A DNA stretch of 64,000 nucleotides from Anisakis pegreffii. Taxonomy: Eukaryota > Nematoda > Chromadorea > Rhabditida > Anisakidae. The DNA lies in NCBI GenBank assembly GCA_035041965.1, contig JAPYMA010000487.1, positions 155,685 through 219,684 on the forward strand, read 5' to 3'. Every line of letters begins with the position of its first letter. Within the stretch, counting starts at the first letter, position 1. Under the pieces are notes generated by a model, which saw only the letters and a list, made by a program, of their open reading frames with translations, was not told the origin of the DNA and did not search any database. Both the position numbers and the translations under genes were made by a program. Shown here piece by piece: positions 39,011-50,437 of this stretch.

Positions 39011-42000
39011 TCATTTGGAGGTCCGTCGCCGATACGACAACTTTGAAGCAATTTTATCTTTAAGAGACATAACTCACATCCATAATCACTTAACAAAATC
39101 ATGGCATCATGAATTTTTTGAATGACTTTATGTAAACATCGATTTAAAAATTACAGTCATATGCATAATATAATTCAACCAAAAAATAACTCACCACAAT
39201 ATCATCAATTGAACGATCATCACGACTCACTTCAGTTTGTTCCTGTAGACGTTTGAACTGTTGGTAACCTCGTTGAAATGAACGCTTTATGTAATCCAAA
39301 GCTGAAATTACACCATCTGAAGGATTGCACTCAGCTTATCATCGCAGAGGTTACTGACTGAACTGACATACTAATATCATCAGCATATTGCAAGTTATTT
39401 GTATTATTGCCAGTTCTATGACATCAAAATGATATTCACCTACACGTGAATTACAAACTTCATCTAAGCTTTTGCATCAAATGAATCATTGAAAATAGAC
39501 AAATTCAAATAGAACATTCGAAATGATTACTTTCTGCACGAACATGAAAAGAAAGATTGTACGCCAGCTTGAACGGATCTTCAATTGTCATCGGTTTATT
39601 AGCCCATTTATGAGCGGCCTTTTTCAAACGTTTATTAATTCTAATTTGAATAATATCATTCTCAAAATCAAATTTCGAGCCGAAATAATCCAGAAAATTC
39701 AACCACAGCGACGATACACTATCAACGTTTCGCGTTTTCCACGTCTGAAATTTAATCGATCATTCTCGCTGAACGATCACTATAGACATGTCGTTCTATT
39801 TCATAATGTTACCAACAATTTGGTCATCGTATCGAACAGATCAGCACCAACATAATCCTAGCAAATGTTACGATCTGGTTGTAAAATGGATGAAAACATA
39901 TTCGCTATTTCATTTCAATTCAAACACTCAAATGAAACATTTATTTGTATGATCGTTTCCGATGCTTCAAACAAAATAAAGGAACTAACTAGATCATCTG
40001 CTTTACAAAAATACACATCGAAACCATCGACAATTCGCTTCGTTTTCGCTCGACTACGTCCTTTCACCTCAAAAATGATGCAATTCATATTCTTCTGTTC
40101 ATCAGTCGATCCAACTGAATCAGTGCAAGGATGCAAACAACGATCATATTGAATTGAACTGATCAATGTGAAAAATCAGCAAATTATACCATCCACAATT
40201 TTCTGCAATCTTTGTTACAATTCAAGATAGAGCTCGATAGATGCTTTGATTGCCTTTTAAATGTGTATGATGAATAAGGGAATGAATTCCGTGAAATAAT
40301 TCAACAAATTCGTACGTACATACCTGTTGAAGGAACGGCAAAACAGGTGGTTCAGTGGTTTGTAGGAAATGAATAAGCATAATACAAAGCGCGTACGATG
40401 AGAGTCGACCACACGATGCGTCCTTGATTTCACAATATTCACTCCATCTTTTTAGCATTATACCCAACTGTGTTACACGTTTGTCGACCGTATTATATGC
40501 GGATAATAAGCTCGTGTTCTCAATGGCTAATTTGTTATCGTACGACAAACTGAAATCATATATTCACAATTGAAACGACAATTTCAATTTATCGAATTCT
40601 TCCAGTATTACTTATATTAAGTGAAAATGATTTCAAGATCAACTCAATATCAGTTCTGCGACAATTGACTTCAAATGAAGATGACAATAGATGTCACGAA
40701 TTAGAGACCAGAACAAATGAATGTAAAATTGCAAACAGAACTGACTCGAACTGAAAACAACCAAGTACATCTTTATAAACAAATTTCACAACTGGGACGC
40801 GTGCATTTGGAATCGGCTGCACCTCAGTTACTTCCGAAATTTGAGGCAACACATCTGTCAGTTCCGTTATTACTGCAGTCGAATCCGGTTGCTGAAAATA
40901 CGACTTCAATTAACAACGACAATAATCATTGTTTTCATGAACATTATTCTGACTACACAGAAGAAGTTAAATGCAGTCTGTACAACAACTCTATATCAGT
41001 TCTGCAACACTTGATCAGTGAACATATCATTCCCACACAACATGTCGAATTAATAGATCATATGAAAATTTCTCGAGAGATTCATTGAATTTCCTGAAAG
41101 CTTTATGTGATTTCTTGAAAGCAATGGAACGTTGAGAAGTCGAATAATTATCGAGTTAAGAAATGAAGACTTTGTGTAGTGATTGAGATAAAGCATGAAA
41201 AACAAACATCATCGCGTTGGAACGAGATAAATGTCAGAGAAGCATCGATATCAGATCCAGAAATACCGAATCCATTCAATAATGAACCGAACACTGTTAA
41301 CTGACAGCTATGTCTATACAACATCCGCAATTGATCCTCTAACTTCAGTCGCAATCCATTAACCACTTGCAAATAATCATCTTTCATACGCCATTTCTCT
41401 ACAATAAAACATAGTTGGTAGTTATGTGATGTCGTGTATATATAAGAAATATTACTGCTCATTACAGCTGATGAATGAATATTCTTTGCATTAACTGAAA
41501 AAATGAACTCTAAAAACTGTATCACATTGGAATATATTTTTTGATTCCACTAACCAAATGTATTCTGTATGATCATACCAACAAGATCATTATTGACAAG
41601 AAAAGAACGGCGACTGCACGATTGCGGACTTTGGGTTTTCAAATGAACCACTGCATTGTTTTCGTTGCAGACATAAGCATTGGATAAGTAACTACATGTT
41701 GGTGCACATGAATGAGCTGTTTTTATTGTTTCATTATAAAAATCATTCGATTCTAAATCGTCACTCACAGAAATGCGCCCAACATTTGCTACAACAGTAG
41801 CATTGTCATCATTACAATTACCGATATGGTTATCATAATTCGAACTCCACGCATTACTTAAAACAACTCCTCGTTCACTGTGACCATAACCATTATAGTC
41901 ACGATCGTTGTCATTAAAGTTGATACTCCACTCACAATTTCGATCACCTTCGCCAGCAAAGGCATTTTCACTGGGACCCTCATGGTCCTTATCGTGACCA

Positions 42001-42542
42001 TAATCAGCACCACCATAATTATTGCACTCATTCTCATTGTCACAATGGCAACTCCATTGCTCTAAACCACTCGATGATGTTCCCAAAATATCCGTAAGAT
42101 TTCCAACACATTCATCACGATCGTCATCATAACCAATCACATGTTCATTCAAATCATTATCATCATCATAATTACAACTCCACTGATCATAAGAACCCTC
42201 CAAGAACACTTTGTTGTTACCACACTCCAATGTAGTGTCCCAATCATCACTAAGCGTACTCCACTGGATACCATAATCATCTATTGAATTATTTGACAAA
42301 CTCATTTCCCTGTCACTATCACCAGTCCTGTTACTCCAGTGAACACTCGGATGATATAATGACGATTCTCCATCGCCAACCCTGCCATCGTCGTCATTCA
42401 CACAATCACTTTCATCGATATCTTCACCCACAAATTCAGCATCACCACAATCACTACTATTCCACTGATCATATTCATTCGACCATACACCTCCGTAAGT
42501 ACATTCATCATCACTGACACTCCAGTGGTCATACTGCTCCAT
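39011..42542 (-). CDS. Terminal uridylyltransferase (TUT4/TUT7/CID-1 type) with Trp-rich N-terminal arm
   Basis: Adds uridines to RNA 3' ends. Eight minus-strand exons: 42542-41555, 41494-41208, 40891-40746, 40549-40324, 40067-39990, 39744-39531, 39316-39195 and probably 39040-39011 (about 695 aa). All phases agree. Residues 399-413 carry LTVFGSLLNGFGISGSDID, the GS and DxD metal-binding motifs. The third Asp (about 474) is rebuilt across a splice in QFDLSYDNK. DASCGRLSSYA, KRIVDGFDVYF and TIEDPF match the TUT4/TUT7 central and PAP-associated domains. No CCHC knuckles are seen, unlike vertebrate TUT4/7. Residues 1-329, one exon, are Asp/Asn/Ser-rich and disordered, with Trp at about 7, 20, 27, 69, 94, 101, 121, 163, 205 and 232. 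Eight are W-S, the others W-N and W-D. The start ATG at 42542-42540 follows CTTACAAG, so an upstream exon cannot be excluded. The final exon is weak. Confidence 0.88.
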
Positions 42543-43189
42543 CTTGTAAGACAACAATAATCGTCTTCACTTTCAAGCGTCTGTTGGTTATTGCAACGAG
42601 CAATCAGCAGTTCTTGGTGATCTTCCACGTTATTGATTCATTTTATGGTACCATAATTAATTTTTAGTTCGTTTCGTTGACTGTGATGTATCACTTTTCG
42701 ATGACCATCTGAATGGTACAGATAATGAGTACTCATCACAAACTGTGGTCAATCGTCATGAATCAGCGTATGACTGACCACTTCAATCAAACTCTGCTCA
42801 TGAGTTGTTCAGTGATTTATTGCTTCGAAAGCACTCACGAAATTGTCATTCATGAATAGCAAAGTACTCACGACCAGCTAATTCGAATCACAATATTCTC
42901 ATTAACATTGTTCTTATTTTACTGAACGCTAAAATTTTCTCAATGAGAATATTTACAACGAACACTGTAAAATAATGACAAACGAAAACATGCATACATA
43001 TGTTGCTTTGTATGCAAAACATACATTTGTATGCAATTGACTGTTCTCATCCAATATAGCGCAATCGAATGGGATTCCACAAACAAAACTGTTCTTATCC
43101 AAGATTCAACAAATTTAAAGAGTCGAAGTTAAAGATGCGAAATGTTTATAAATAAAAGATATAAATAAAAGATCGTTGAAAAGTTAATT
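42543..43189. other. Upstream region of the TUTase gene
   Basis: AT-rich, with no supported gene. It should contain the TUTase promoter on the minus strand, but no clear TATA box was found. A short direct repeat ATAAATAAAAGAT occurs near 43150-43175. Confidence 0.4.
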
Positions 43190-43860
43190 CGGCCGAATTC
43201 CGATTGAATTGAAAGTTTGTTCGGATGCCATCACTGACATGGAGTTGAGAATGTATTTTCAAAATGAAACGGAACTGCACAGGTGGAAAATACGAACACT
43301 GATGAGCGGTTAATATTAAGCGACGATTGTTTGTTACGCCCCTTCTGACTCACCTGAGAACAACTAAATTGAAAAAAAAATGCATGCAGGTTCTTATCAT
43401 AATACGTCTTTATCAGTTCCATGCTTTTAGCTGTCCTTTTCGCTCCTGGGTGGGGCCACAAGACGGATTGCTTCATAGAGTTGAGAATGCATTTTCAAAA
43501 TAAAACGGAACTGTTGGGGAATGAATTATGAAAAAACGTTTTCAAAACTGATGAAAGATTACGATAAGAACATTGAATATACGTGTATTCTCACAGTCCC
43601 ATTGAACGTCGAAAAGGGCGTAAACAGCAATCACTGCTTAATATTACTCACTCATCAGTTCCATTTCATTTTGAATATACATTCTCAACTCCATGCTAGT
43701 GATGGCATCCGAACGAAATTAAGTTCAATCGGATTCCGACCGAATCCACTTTCCGACATTCAGAATTCCGATCGAACTTCAAAATTGTTCAGTCAGAATC
43801 CGGATCTCGGAATTTCGGCCGAAATTTGTCCAAATTTTCCGACTGAACGTCGGTAGCACG
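43190..43860. repeat. Fold-back (inverted-repeat) element
   Basis: The segment at about 43194-43350, containing GGATGCCATCACTGACATGG, GAGTTGAGAATGTATTTTC and TTAATATTAAGC, is repeated in reverse complement at about 43598-43745. A partial third copy (GAGTTGAGAATGCATTTTC) lies between them at about 43474-43514. Outer ends carry TCGGTCGGAATTCCGA-like motifs also found in an NCAPD3 intron. The 111-codon frame at 43521-43856 is a by-product of the repeat. This is a non-autonomous element of unknown class. Confidence 0.72.
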
Positions 43861-44789
43861 CTATCGCTAGCTGAATGACATCACCACTGCATTGTGTAGC
43901 ACGGGCATCTTACGAACGATAGATATCATACCACTCGCTAACGCAACAAATAATGACGCATAATACTCCAACAAGATAGTGCATGCTTATTCACTACACA
44001 AACCATGAATGAACGATTATAACTACAAAATAAACTAATCCAGCTCAGATCGAGTCTCACAAAGCATAATTTCCATCCAAATGTGAACTCTGAGTTTTGA
44101 ATAATGGTCACATGCAAAACAATCAGAACTCCATATGCAACAGGGGTAAAATTTTCACGGGTATAGCCTTAAAGTGCAAAAGATCTATACGGAACACCAA
44201 TATGGCGGTGAGCTATCACTGAAAGGTTCGGTTCTCTTACGGAAGAGACCAACTCATTTCATCAACATAATTTATAAATAGCTTAAGATTACTCACTGAT
44301 CAGTTCGTTGAGGTAGTTGTTGAGACATGAATACTACTGCGGAATAAAATCCATCTGAAATCACAGTTGACAGTAATGAATACCCCGTCCAACAACTGAA
44401 CAATCAAATGAGCAATTTGCAAGGTTTTCCAATCAGGTTTTTCTACGAGGTTCCACAAGTACAAATCCGTTGACGTCTGATATTTGCATCCTCCTCGTTA
44501 ACATTGAGCAAAATCGCTGGAAGTACCCACATCCAAACCATTTTTTCCGGAATAATCACTGTTTTATTTGGTTAGAGTTGTGATAGAACAAGATGAGACG
44601 TTTAAATAGTCAACTCTCAACAGGAAAAACGAATCTAATGACTTTTTCAGAAGAAAAGCAACGCACAGTGAAAATCAGAAAAATTCGGTTCGCAAATGTG
44701 AACATTTTGAATTTTCGAGTAGCTCCAAAAAAGGCGCGAATTTTAAATTTTATGATACCAAGCATCACAGACAACAATTACTTTTATTT
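43861..44789. other. No supported gene
   Basis: AT-rich sequence. A 129-codon plus-strand frame from 44593 runs into the hairpin cassette that follows and looks like a by-product of it. Confidence 0.4.
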
Positions 44790-45110
44790 TCAGACAAAGG
44801 GGGAAAAGGCCAAGCTGTTCGCTAGACGGGTCCCCATCTCCGTTTCGCGAACAGCTGGCCTTGGTAATACCTCTCGATCGAGTTCGGCTTGCAACTGCAG
44901 ACAACTGACACCAAAAAGTGCAGATGTCGGCAGATTGCTACCGAATCCAGGGTGGCGAGGTGCTCAAACGTTGAGAATTTAAAGGAATTTGGCTGTCCGC
45001 AACCCACCCGAAAACCTTAGACCTTAAGCAGAGACAATAGCACCTCCCCAAACCCTGTCCCGATCGAATGGTATTACACGAAAGAGCCATAACACAGGCT
45101 CTTTCGTCAG
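44790..45110. repeat. GC-rich cassette with two strong hairpins
   Basis: AAGGCCAAGCTGTTCGC at 44806-44822 pairs with GCGAACAGCTGGCCTT at 44847-44862 (one bulge). Inside it, ACGG pairs with CCGT. At the other end ACGAAAGAGCC at 45078-45088 pairs perfectly with GGCTCTTTCGT at 45097-45107 around an 8-base loop. The whole block is about half GC, against about one third around it. It may be a structured RNA gene or a short mobile element. No A/B boxes, known snRNA motifs or spliced-leader sequence were recognised. Confidence 0.5.
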
Positions 45111-45406
45111 AACTTAACAACACGTTAATTCTTTATACATCCCTCATCTCTCGCACAGCGTAATGAGGGTTTTACAACAATTACAACAATGAACATATCA
45201 GCAAATTATAAATTATCACAGTAAATGATCACAATATCACAAAATCCCGTTGAACGATAAGACCTTCCGTATTTCCCTCTTCATTTCAAGTCACATCTTC
45301 GCTTTCCTTTTGCAATTGTGTGTCGGCTGGAATTGGGTTGAAGTGCTTTTCAGGATCCATTGCAGGATTTCAAGGACCTGAAAGTAAACCCGAAATATAA
45401 TTCGAA

Positions 45407-46060
45407 AACAAAATTTCAAAGGCGTGGGTCGAACCCTGCCCAACCGTGCGAAAACGCAGACCGCTACCACTATGCTACGGCGCACCTGCTATAGCCACAT
45501 TCTATGAAATAGACAAAAATGGATTCTTAAAAAACCGCCAAGTTCCTCCCTCATCCTCCATTTTTTCCAGTTTCCAAAATGTTGATTAACACTCTCCAGG
45601 ATACGCCACAATCTCTTCAAAAACCCAAATTTAGACAAGAAACAAAATTTCAAAAGCAACATTCGAACCTTATCCTGCCTTGCGAAGACGGACAGCACTA
45701 CACTGCAACGACGCATCTCTTGTTTCGACGTTCTCTGAATCAGACAAAAATAGATTCTGAAAAACAGCCATTTTTTCCTCCCTCCTTCCCTTTTTCTAAT
45801 ATCAAAAATAGTGAGGATGGCAGATTACAGTTTCTCATCAACCAAAATAAACCTTCAAAAACTCAAAGCTAGAAGTGAAATAAAATTCAAAAACAACAGG
45901 CACAAAATTTCAAAAGCAGTGTTCGAACCCTGTCCTACTTCGCGAGAATGGAGATCTCTGCCATTACCGTACGACATAGCTACCAGTACTACTTCCTGTG
46001 AACTAAAAAAAATGGATTTTGTAAAAACTGCCGTCCTTTCTCTACCCTTCCAACTCAAAT
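45407..46060 (-). repeat. Three tandem tRNA-like (SINE-type) repeats
   Basis: Three units of about 220-260 bp follow one another. On the minus strand each has a tRNA-like head and then a body with TTTGAAATTTTGT. The right-hand flank of each head carries the conserved GACAAAAATGGATTCT-type segment and pyrimidine-rich CCCTCCTTCC. The first head (minus, about 45486-45421) has a good A box, TAGCATAGTGG, and B box, GGTTCGACCC, at normal spacing, but its T and acceptor stems do not pair properly. The heads near 45.72-45.66 and 45.98-45.92 kb are more decayed. They are tRNA-derived retroposons or a tandem array of tRNA pseudogenes, not functional tRNAs. Confidence 0.62.
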
Positions 46061-46706
46061 TAAACAATTTGTAAGTAAAAGTACATTTCACACAAAATGA
46101 ATACCAGATTATGAAAAAATATACATATTAAAAAGAAAAAACCGGTAATCTGAAGTCAAAAGCGTTGTAAAATCATTCCGAACCTGAATCAAAACTGATG
46201 TTTGAATCTTCGTCTGATCATTGAAATGTACGGCATTACAACTGCACCAAATTGCACCTTAAATTTGCAGATACAACTAAATAAAAGTGGATTACGAAAA
46301 GAGTTGCCGATTTTTCCGTTTCCTTTATTTCGAATTGCACAATTTTTTCTAAAGGAACACTACCTCAACCCCACAAACCCAGTTCAGAAAAATGCAAGTC
46401 TCTTTGCAAAAAAGGAACACTAATATATTCAAAACGAGAGAAAAGCCGATAAAACAAAAATCAAATAGAGAATGCTAAAACATTAGATAATAATTACTTT
46501 TTGACGGAGTGATTGGTGAAGCTGCTCACACCTTGATACACCACCATTCTTCATGTTGATAACGTGCGCTCTATACTCTTGATCGACTCCAGCACAATCA
46601 ATTGAATGAAATTTGTTATCATGATTACACATAATGAATTCACATATTTGCTATCAAACGGAAACAAAATTCTGGTAATTCAGCATTTTGGGAGGTTGGA
46701 ATTCAG
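46061..46706. other. No supported gene
   Basis: AT-rich spacer between the tRNA-like repeats and the 0.4-kb tandem duplication. Only short low-information frames are present. Confidence 0.4.
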
Positions 46707-47475
46707 CACGTAAAAACTGAGGTTAAACGGCCACACAAAGTTTTCCAACTACCTGAATGTTTTAAAAAAAGCGCATACATGGAATTTTCACAGTACACCT
46801 GAGGTTATCCGCCGCTGTCCATGAAGGTTATCCTCCAGGAAGTTTGACGGTACGAATGCCGGGTTCACCCGGAACCGGGATAGGATTACTCCCTGGGTTA
46901 TCCGCCCATTCTCCCGGCCTCCATGCATTCCCACACCAACATGAGTACTAGAAAACACCATGCCTGCGCCTCTTAGTTAGGAAACAAATGGCAATAGGGG
47001 AAAATCCCGCGGTGGCCGTTTTGCCCAAGCTTACGCACCTGACAACAAGAACCAATAAAAGAATATATTAAATCCGAAATAATGAAACTTTCACTAAACA
47101 GTTTAAAAGGCAGCACGCAAAAACTGAGGATAAACGACCACACAAAGTTTTCCAACTACCTGAATGTTTTAAAAGAAGCGCATACATGGAATTTTCACAG
47201 TACACCCGAGGTTATCCGCCGCTGTCCATGAAGGTTATCCTCCAGGAAGTTTGACGGTACGAATGCCGGGTTCACCCGGAACCGGGATAGGATTGCTCCC
47301 TGGGTTATCCGCCCATTCTCCCGGCCTCCATGCATTCCCACACCAACATGGGTACTAGAAAACACCACGCCTGCGCCTCTAACTTAGTTAAGAAACAAAT
47401 GACAACAGGGGAAAATCCTTCGGTGGCCATTTTACCCAAGCTTTTGCGTCTGACAGTAGGGCCCAACAAAATAAT
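46707..47475. repeat. Tandem duplication of a ~370-bp GC-rich unit
   Basis: The segment at about 46707-47066 is repeated at about 47112-47475 with a period of 407-411 bases and few differences. Shared landmarks include CCACACAAAGTTTTCCAACT (46731 and 47138), GAGGTTATCCGCCGCTGTCC, GGGTTCACCCGGAACCGGGA and CCCAAGCTT (47024 and 47435). The core is GC-rich and internally repeats TTATCC/GGATAA. Open frames across it are not conserved between copies, so it is probably a non-coding element. Confidence 0.8.
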
Positions 47476-49036
47476 ATATTGAATCTCGAATAAAATGAGA
47501 TAACGAATTAACTAGCCTCCAAAGTTTTTGATAATTAATTGTCGTATCGAGTGAACTGAAGGGATGCGAAACCATCTGCACCTGACCTCTTGAAGCCTTC
47601 ATCCACAGCGCCCAATTGCCTAGAATACACACCTTCGATTAAAAATAGGACCTAAAGGTAGACAATCCAATCATGCAAAAACGATGTTGTTCGGCCAAGA
47701 AAAGCATCAACAATGACGATAACGAAAGAATTTAAATCGCCTAACTATACCAATTTTCTATTGCGAAACAAAATATTATCACGATAAACAAGCACACTTT
47801 TTAGCGATTCGGTAGCAAATGATGTTACCGAACCACTAAAAAGTATAACTACTTTAAGGAATGCCATTAATAACTCGCTTAATCAGAGCGAAAAGTTGTA
47901 ACAAAAAAGTGACTGATAAGGAAGTGATGGAAAAATACGAAGAGCAAATAAAACGAATTCAAGGAACTTTTCAGAGGGGATTTTTGAATGATATCATATC
48001 TCTAATTTCCTATAATAACAAATCTTAATAGCAGCAGCTATACTAAATGAACATTCTGAAATTGAATGAACCAGCATGGCTCGACAAATCTGAGAAAATT
48101 TTAGAAATTTTCGAAATCTTTCAAAAATACAATATATTTACTAAAAAGTATTTACGAAAACGTCAAATGTGTCTTTGTACGCAAATCACCAAAGTAGTGA
48201 GCTTTTTATGTCTACCTGACCACTGCTCTCTTCGTTTTGCAACTATCTCGTCTTTGCAATCGCACCTGCGCTCTGTGGTTTGCAGTGGCCTCTGCAAATT
48301 TGTGCTAACTACATTCAGATTCTGGTCATGCTAGCAAGAGAACCTCATTCGTGTGCGTATTACACAACGATCATTATTATCGCACTCAAGTAATCTTACT
48401 GAACATCACTGGTTGATGGTCACAAAAGCGATTGTTGAAATACTCAATTATGTTCAAAATGCATACATGCACTGACAATGAGCAATCAGTGAATTTCCCA
48501 CGGGTATTAGTAATATACACGGGCATATTATAGCCTCATTCGCCCAAATTAGTTTTGGGTCAGACTGTATTTCAAGATCCCACTCATAGCCGATCTTTTG
48601 CTCTAGTTCATGCCTAAAAGGGAAGTTAAAATACGCCCCAATTTTATACTGTCTTCTTTGTAACCGGCTTACAATTCAGCATCTAGCTTGTAGAGGTTTC
48701 AACAAAAATTTTGTTCAATATCTCTCCGCTGTCCTTGTTGCTTGGAATGGGAATTGTCCGCTCAGATAGTAGAGCTGTTTATTGCAGATTCATTTGCTTT
48801 ATGTTTGAGCTATACGAAATCTATTCGATTTAATAAGTCCACCGATTTACTACGATTCACTACGTTCGGTCACTCATTTTCAAAGTTTTCCCACAAACCG
48901 GAATATGTTTGCTGGAGTTTAAATATTGACAATGTGAACTACTCGTAGAGCAGAAGCGCACAAATTTATTCAGAATCTGCATTGATTCACAGCATTGTAT
49001 ATGGACTTGACAAGGCTGCTGAGTGCATTTGATCGA
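47476..49036. other. No supported gene
   Basis: Mostly AT-rich. A GC-richer patch at 48.16-48.35 kb has a 95-codon plus frame without splice signals or family resemblance. Confidence 0.4.
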
Positions 49037-49598
49037 TTACTGAGGAGATATGTAGCCTGTGAATCGCATCTTGTTGTTTGCAGCACCATTATTCGCGACT
49101 TTCGCTCCCCAGCCACTTCCTGATGATCCGCCGAAACTTCCATCCGGAGAACTGCTCCAACCAGCTCCTGATGAACCACCCCAACCGCCAGCCGCACTGA
49201 TCGATTCACTGCCTTTAAAAGTTACATTGACAAAAAGGAATATTGAAAATTCCATCGGCAAAAAATTGTATCACCTCCAATAGTCGCATTATTGTGGATG
49301 GCGGCTAGTACTGAACAAAAGAGCATATAGATACCGCAGTGGAGTGTACACCTCAGAGCCCAATAACTGGGGTAGTACAGCCAACTATGAAAACTAAATA
49401 AGTGACGTTTGATGAGTTATCACTTTGACCTGCCTCAGAAATTTTGTATATGGTACTGTGTTGTGCTAAATGCAAGCCATACGATCAATTTTGAACTTAA
49501 ACAGAAAATTTAGAAGGAATGAGAATTAAAGACTCACAAGCCATAAGGATAACGAGCAGAAGGAAGAAGGTGGCAGAGGAGTTTCTTGTGGATGGCAT
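49037..49598 (-). CDS. Small secreted Gly/Ser/Trp-rich peptide (GW-rich), two exons
   Basis: The first exon, 49598-49538, starts at ATG and encodes MPSTRNSSATFFLLLVILMA, a clear signal peptide. The donor is GTGAGT. The second exon, 49212-49037, follows an AAAG acceptor and ends with TAA. Phase 1 is kept across the junction. The mature part begins with Ser/Ala (after CSES) and is dominated by Gly, Ser and Trp: AAGGWGGSSGAGWSSS, SFGGSSGSGWGAK. A short polar tail, MRFTGYISPQ, follows. Total about 78 residues. TATAAAAG lies at 49660-49653, 55 bases before the ATG, which is the layout of a strongly expressed gene. Glycine-rich secreted peptides in nematodes are often antimicrobial or cuticle-related. 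That role is inferred from composition only. A second acceptor 5 bases further on would give a different, Arg/Val-rich tail, which I judge less likely. Confidence 0.62.
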
Positions 49599-49652
49599 GT
49601 TGAACGAGTTGAGGAGGACGATGTGATGATGAGTGAAGGTCCGCAGCGAGTG

Positions 49653-49660
49653 CTTTTATA
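49653..49660 (-). promoter_or_regulatory. TATA box of the GW-rich peptide gene
   Basis: TATAAAAG on the minus strand, in a good position for transcription to begin some 25-30 bases downstream, in the TTCACTCATCATC region ahead of the ATG at 49598. Confidence 0.5.
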
Positions 49661-50437
49661 TTTGCTTCCACGGGTTATAATTCTATAAAGACGACTTTTT
49701 TGATGAATTAGTGATAGAAGTTCATTTGTATTTCTTCTTGCGATGTATCATCAGATAATGAGGTGTCATTATGGTTTTCTAAAGTTATTTGAAGATAGAA
49801 CAAATCATTATGGCTCAAATCAAGAACTTTTCATCTCGTAACATATTTATTGAAAGAGTATTTCAATGAGACAACTTTTTTGGGTTCACACGCATATAAA
49901 CTGAACAATATGCGCGATCATATTGTGGTGATTCTATTTTTTCTTCTATCACTATTATTAACCTAACAGAAATAATCGCACCAGAACACCAGAATCTCCA
50001 GAAAAATTATCACCAGAAAAAAATTCAAGCCACAAAGAAAATCTATTGCTTGTCAATGCCGCTGACGCAAATGATTTTGGCCGGTTGCATGACTTCTTGG
50101 AAAATTTGTAAACTGAAAATGGATTCTGACAGAAGTTTTAATTCTCACTGTCAGGAAACGAATCCATTTTCGCCAAAATTCACCTATCGCATAGGCTGAA
50201 ACTGGCAGTGACTTGTGACCAGGCAATAAATGAATCTCAATCTGAAATACTGAAGGATCATTCCAGATGACATTGCATGCATTCTCATCTTTGAGATTGT
50301 AGCACTTCTGAAACGATCAACTTTTTACTGTAGAATTACTTTATACAGGCACTATTGTATAGACCACTTACTGCAGAGTGCACATCAGTGTACAGAATCC
50401 TTTGCCCCAATCTTCGTCACACTCCAATATTCTCATG
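49661..50437. other. No supported gene
   Basis: AT-rich region upstream of the GW-peptide gene. No coding or structural signal was noted. Confidence 0.4.

Noticed and set aside
40717..41088. 123-codon plus-strand frame
   Set aside because: It overlaps a minus-strand TUTase exon that carries the conserved VPVVKF and third Asp, so it is antisense shadow plus intron.
41880..42517. Plus-strand Thr/Ile- and His-rich frames opposite the first TUTase exon
   Set aside because: They are shadows of the Asp/Asn-rich minus-strand coding sequence, which joins in phase to catalytic exons.
42284..42517. Direct CRISPR-like or satellite repetition of CATCATCAC/TCATTC
   Set aside because: It is codon-level repetition of Asp/Asn/Ser codons on the minus strand, not an array with spacers.
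49037..49209. Alternative Arg/Val-rich reading of the second GW-peptide exon
   Set aside because: It needs a less natural acceptor five bases downstream and gives a tail with no secretory-peptide character.
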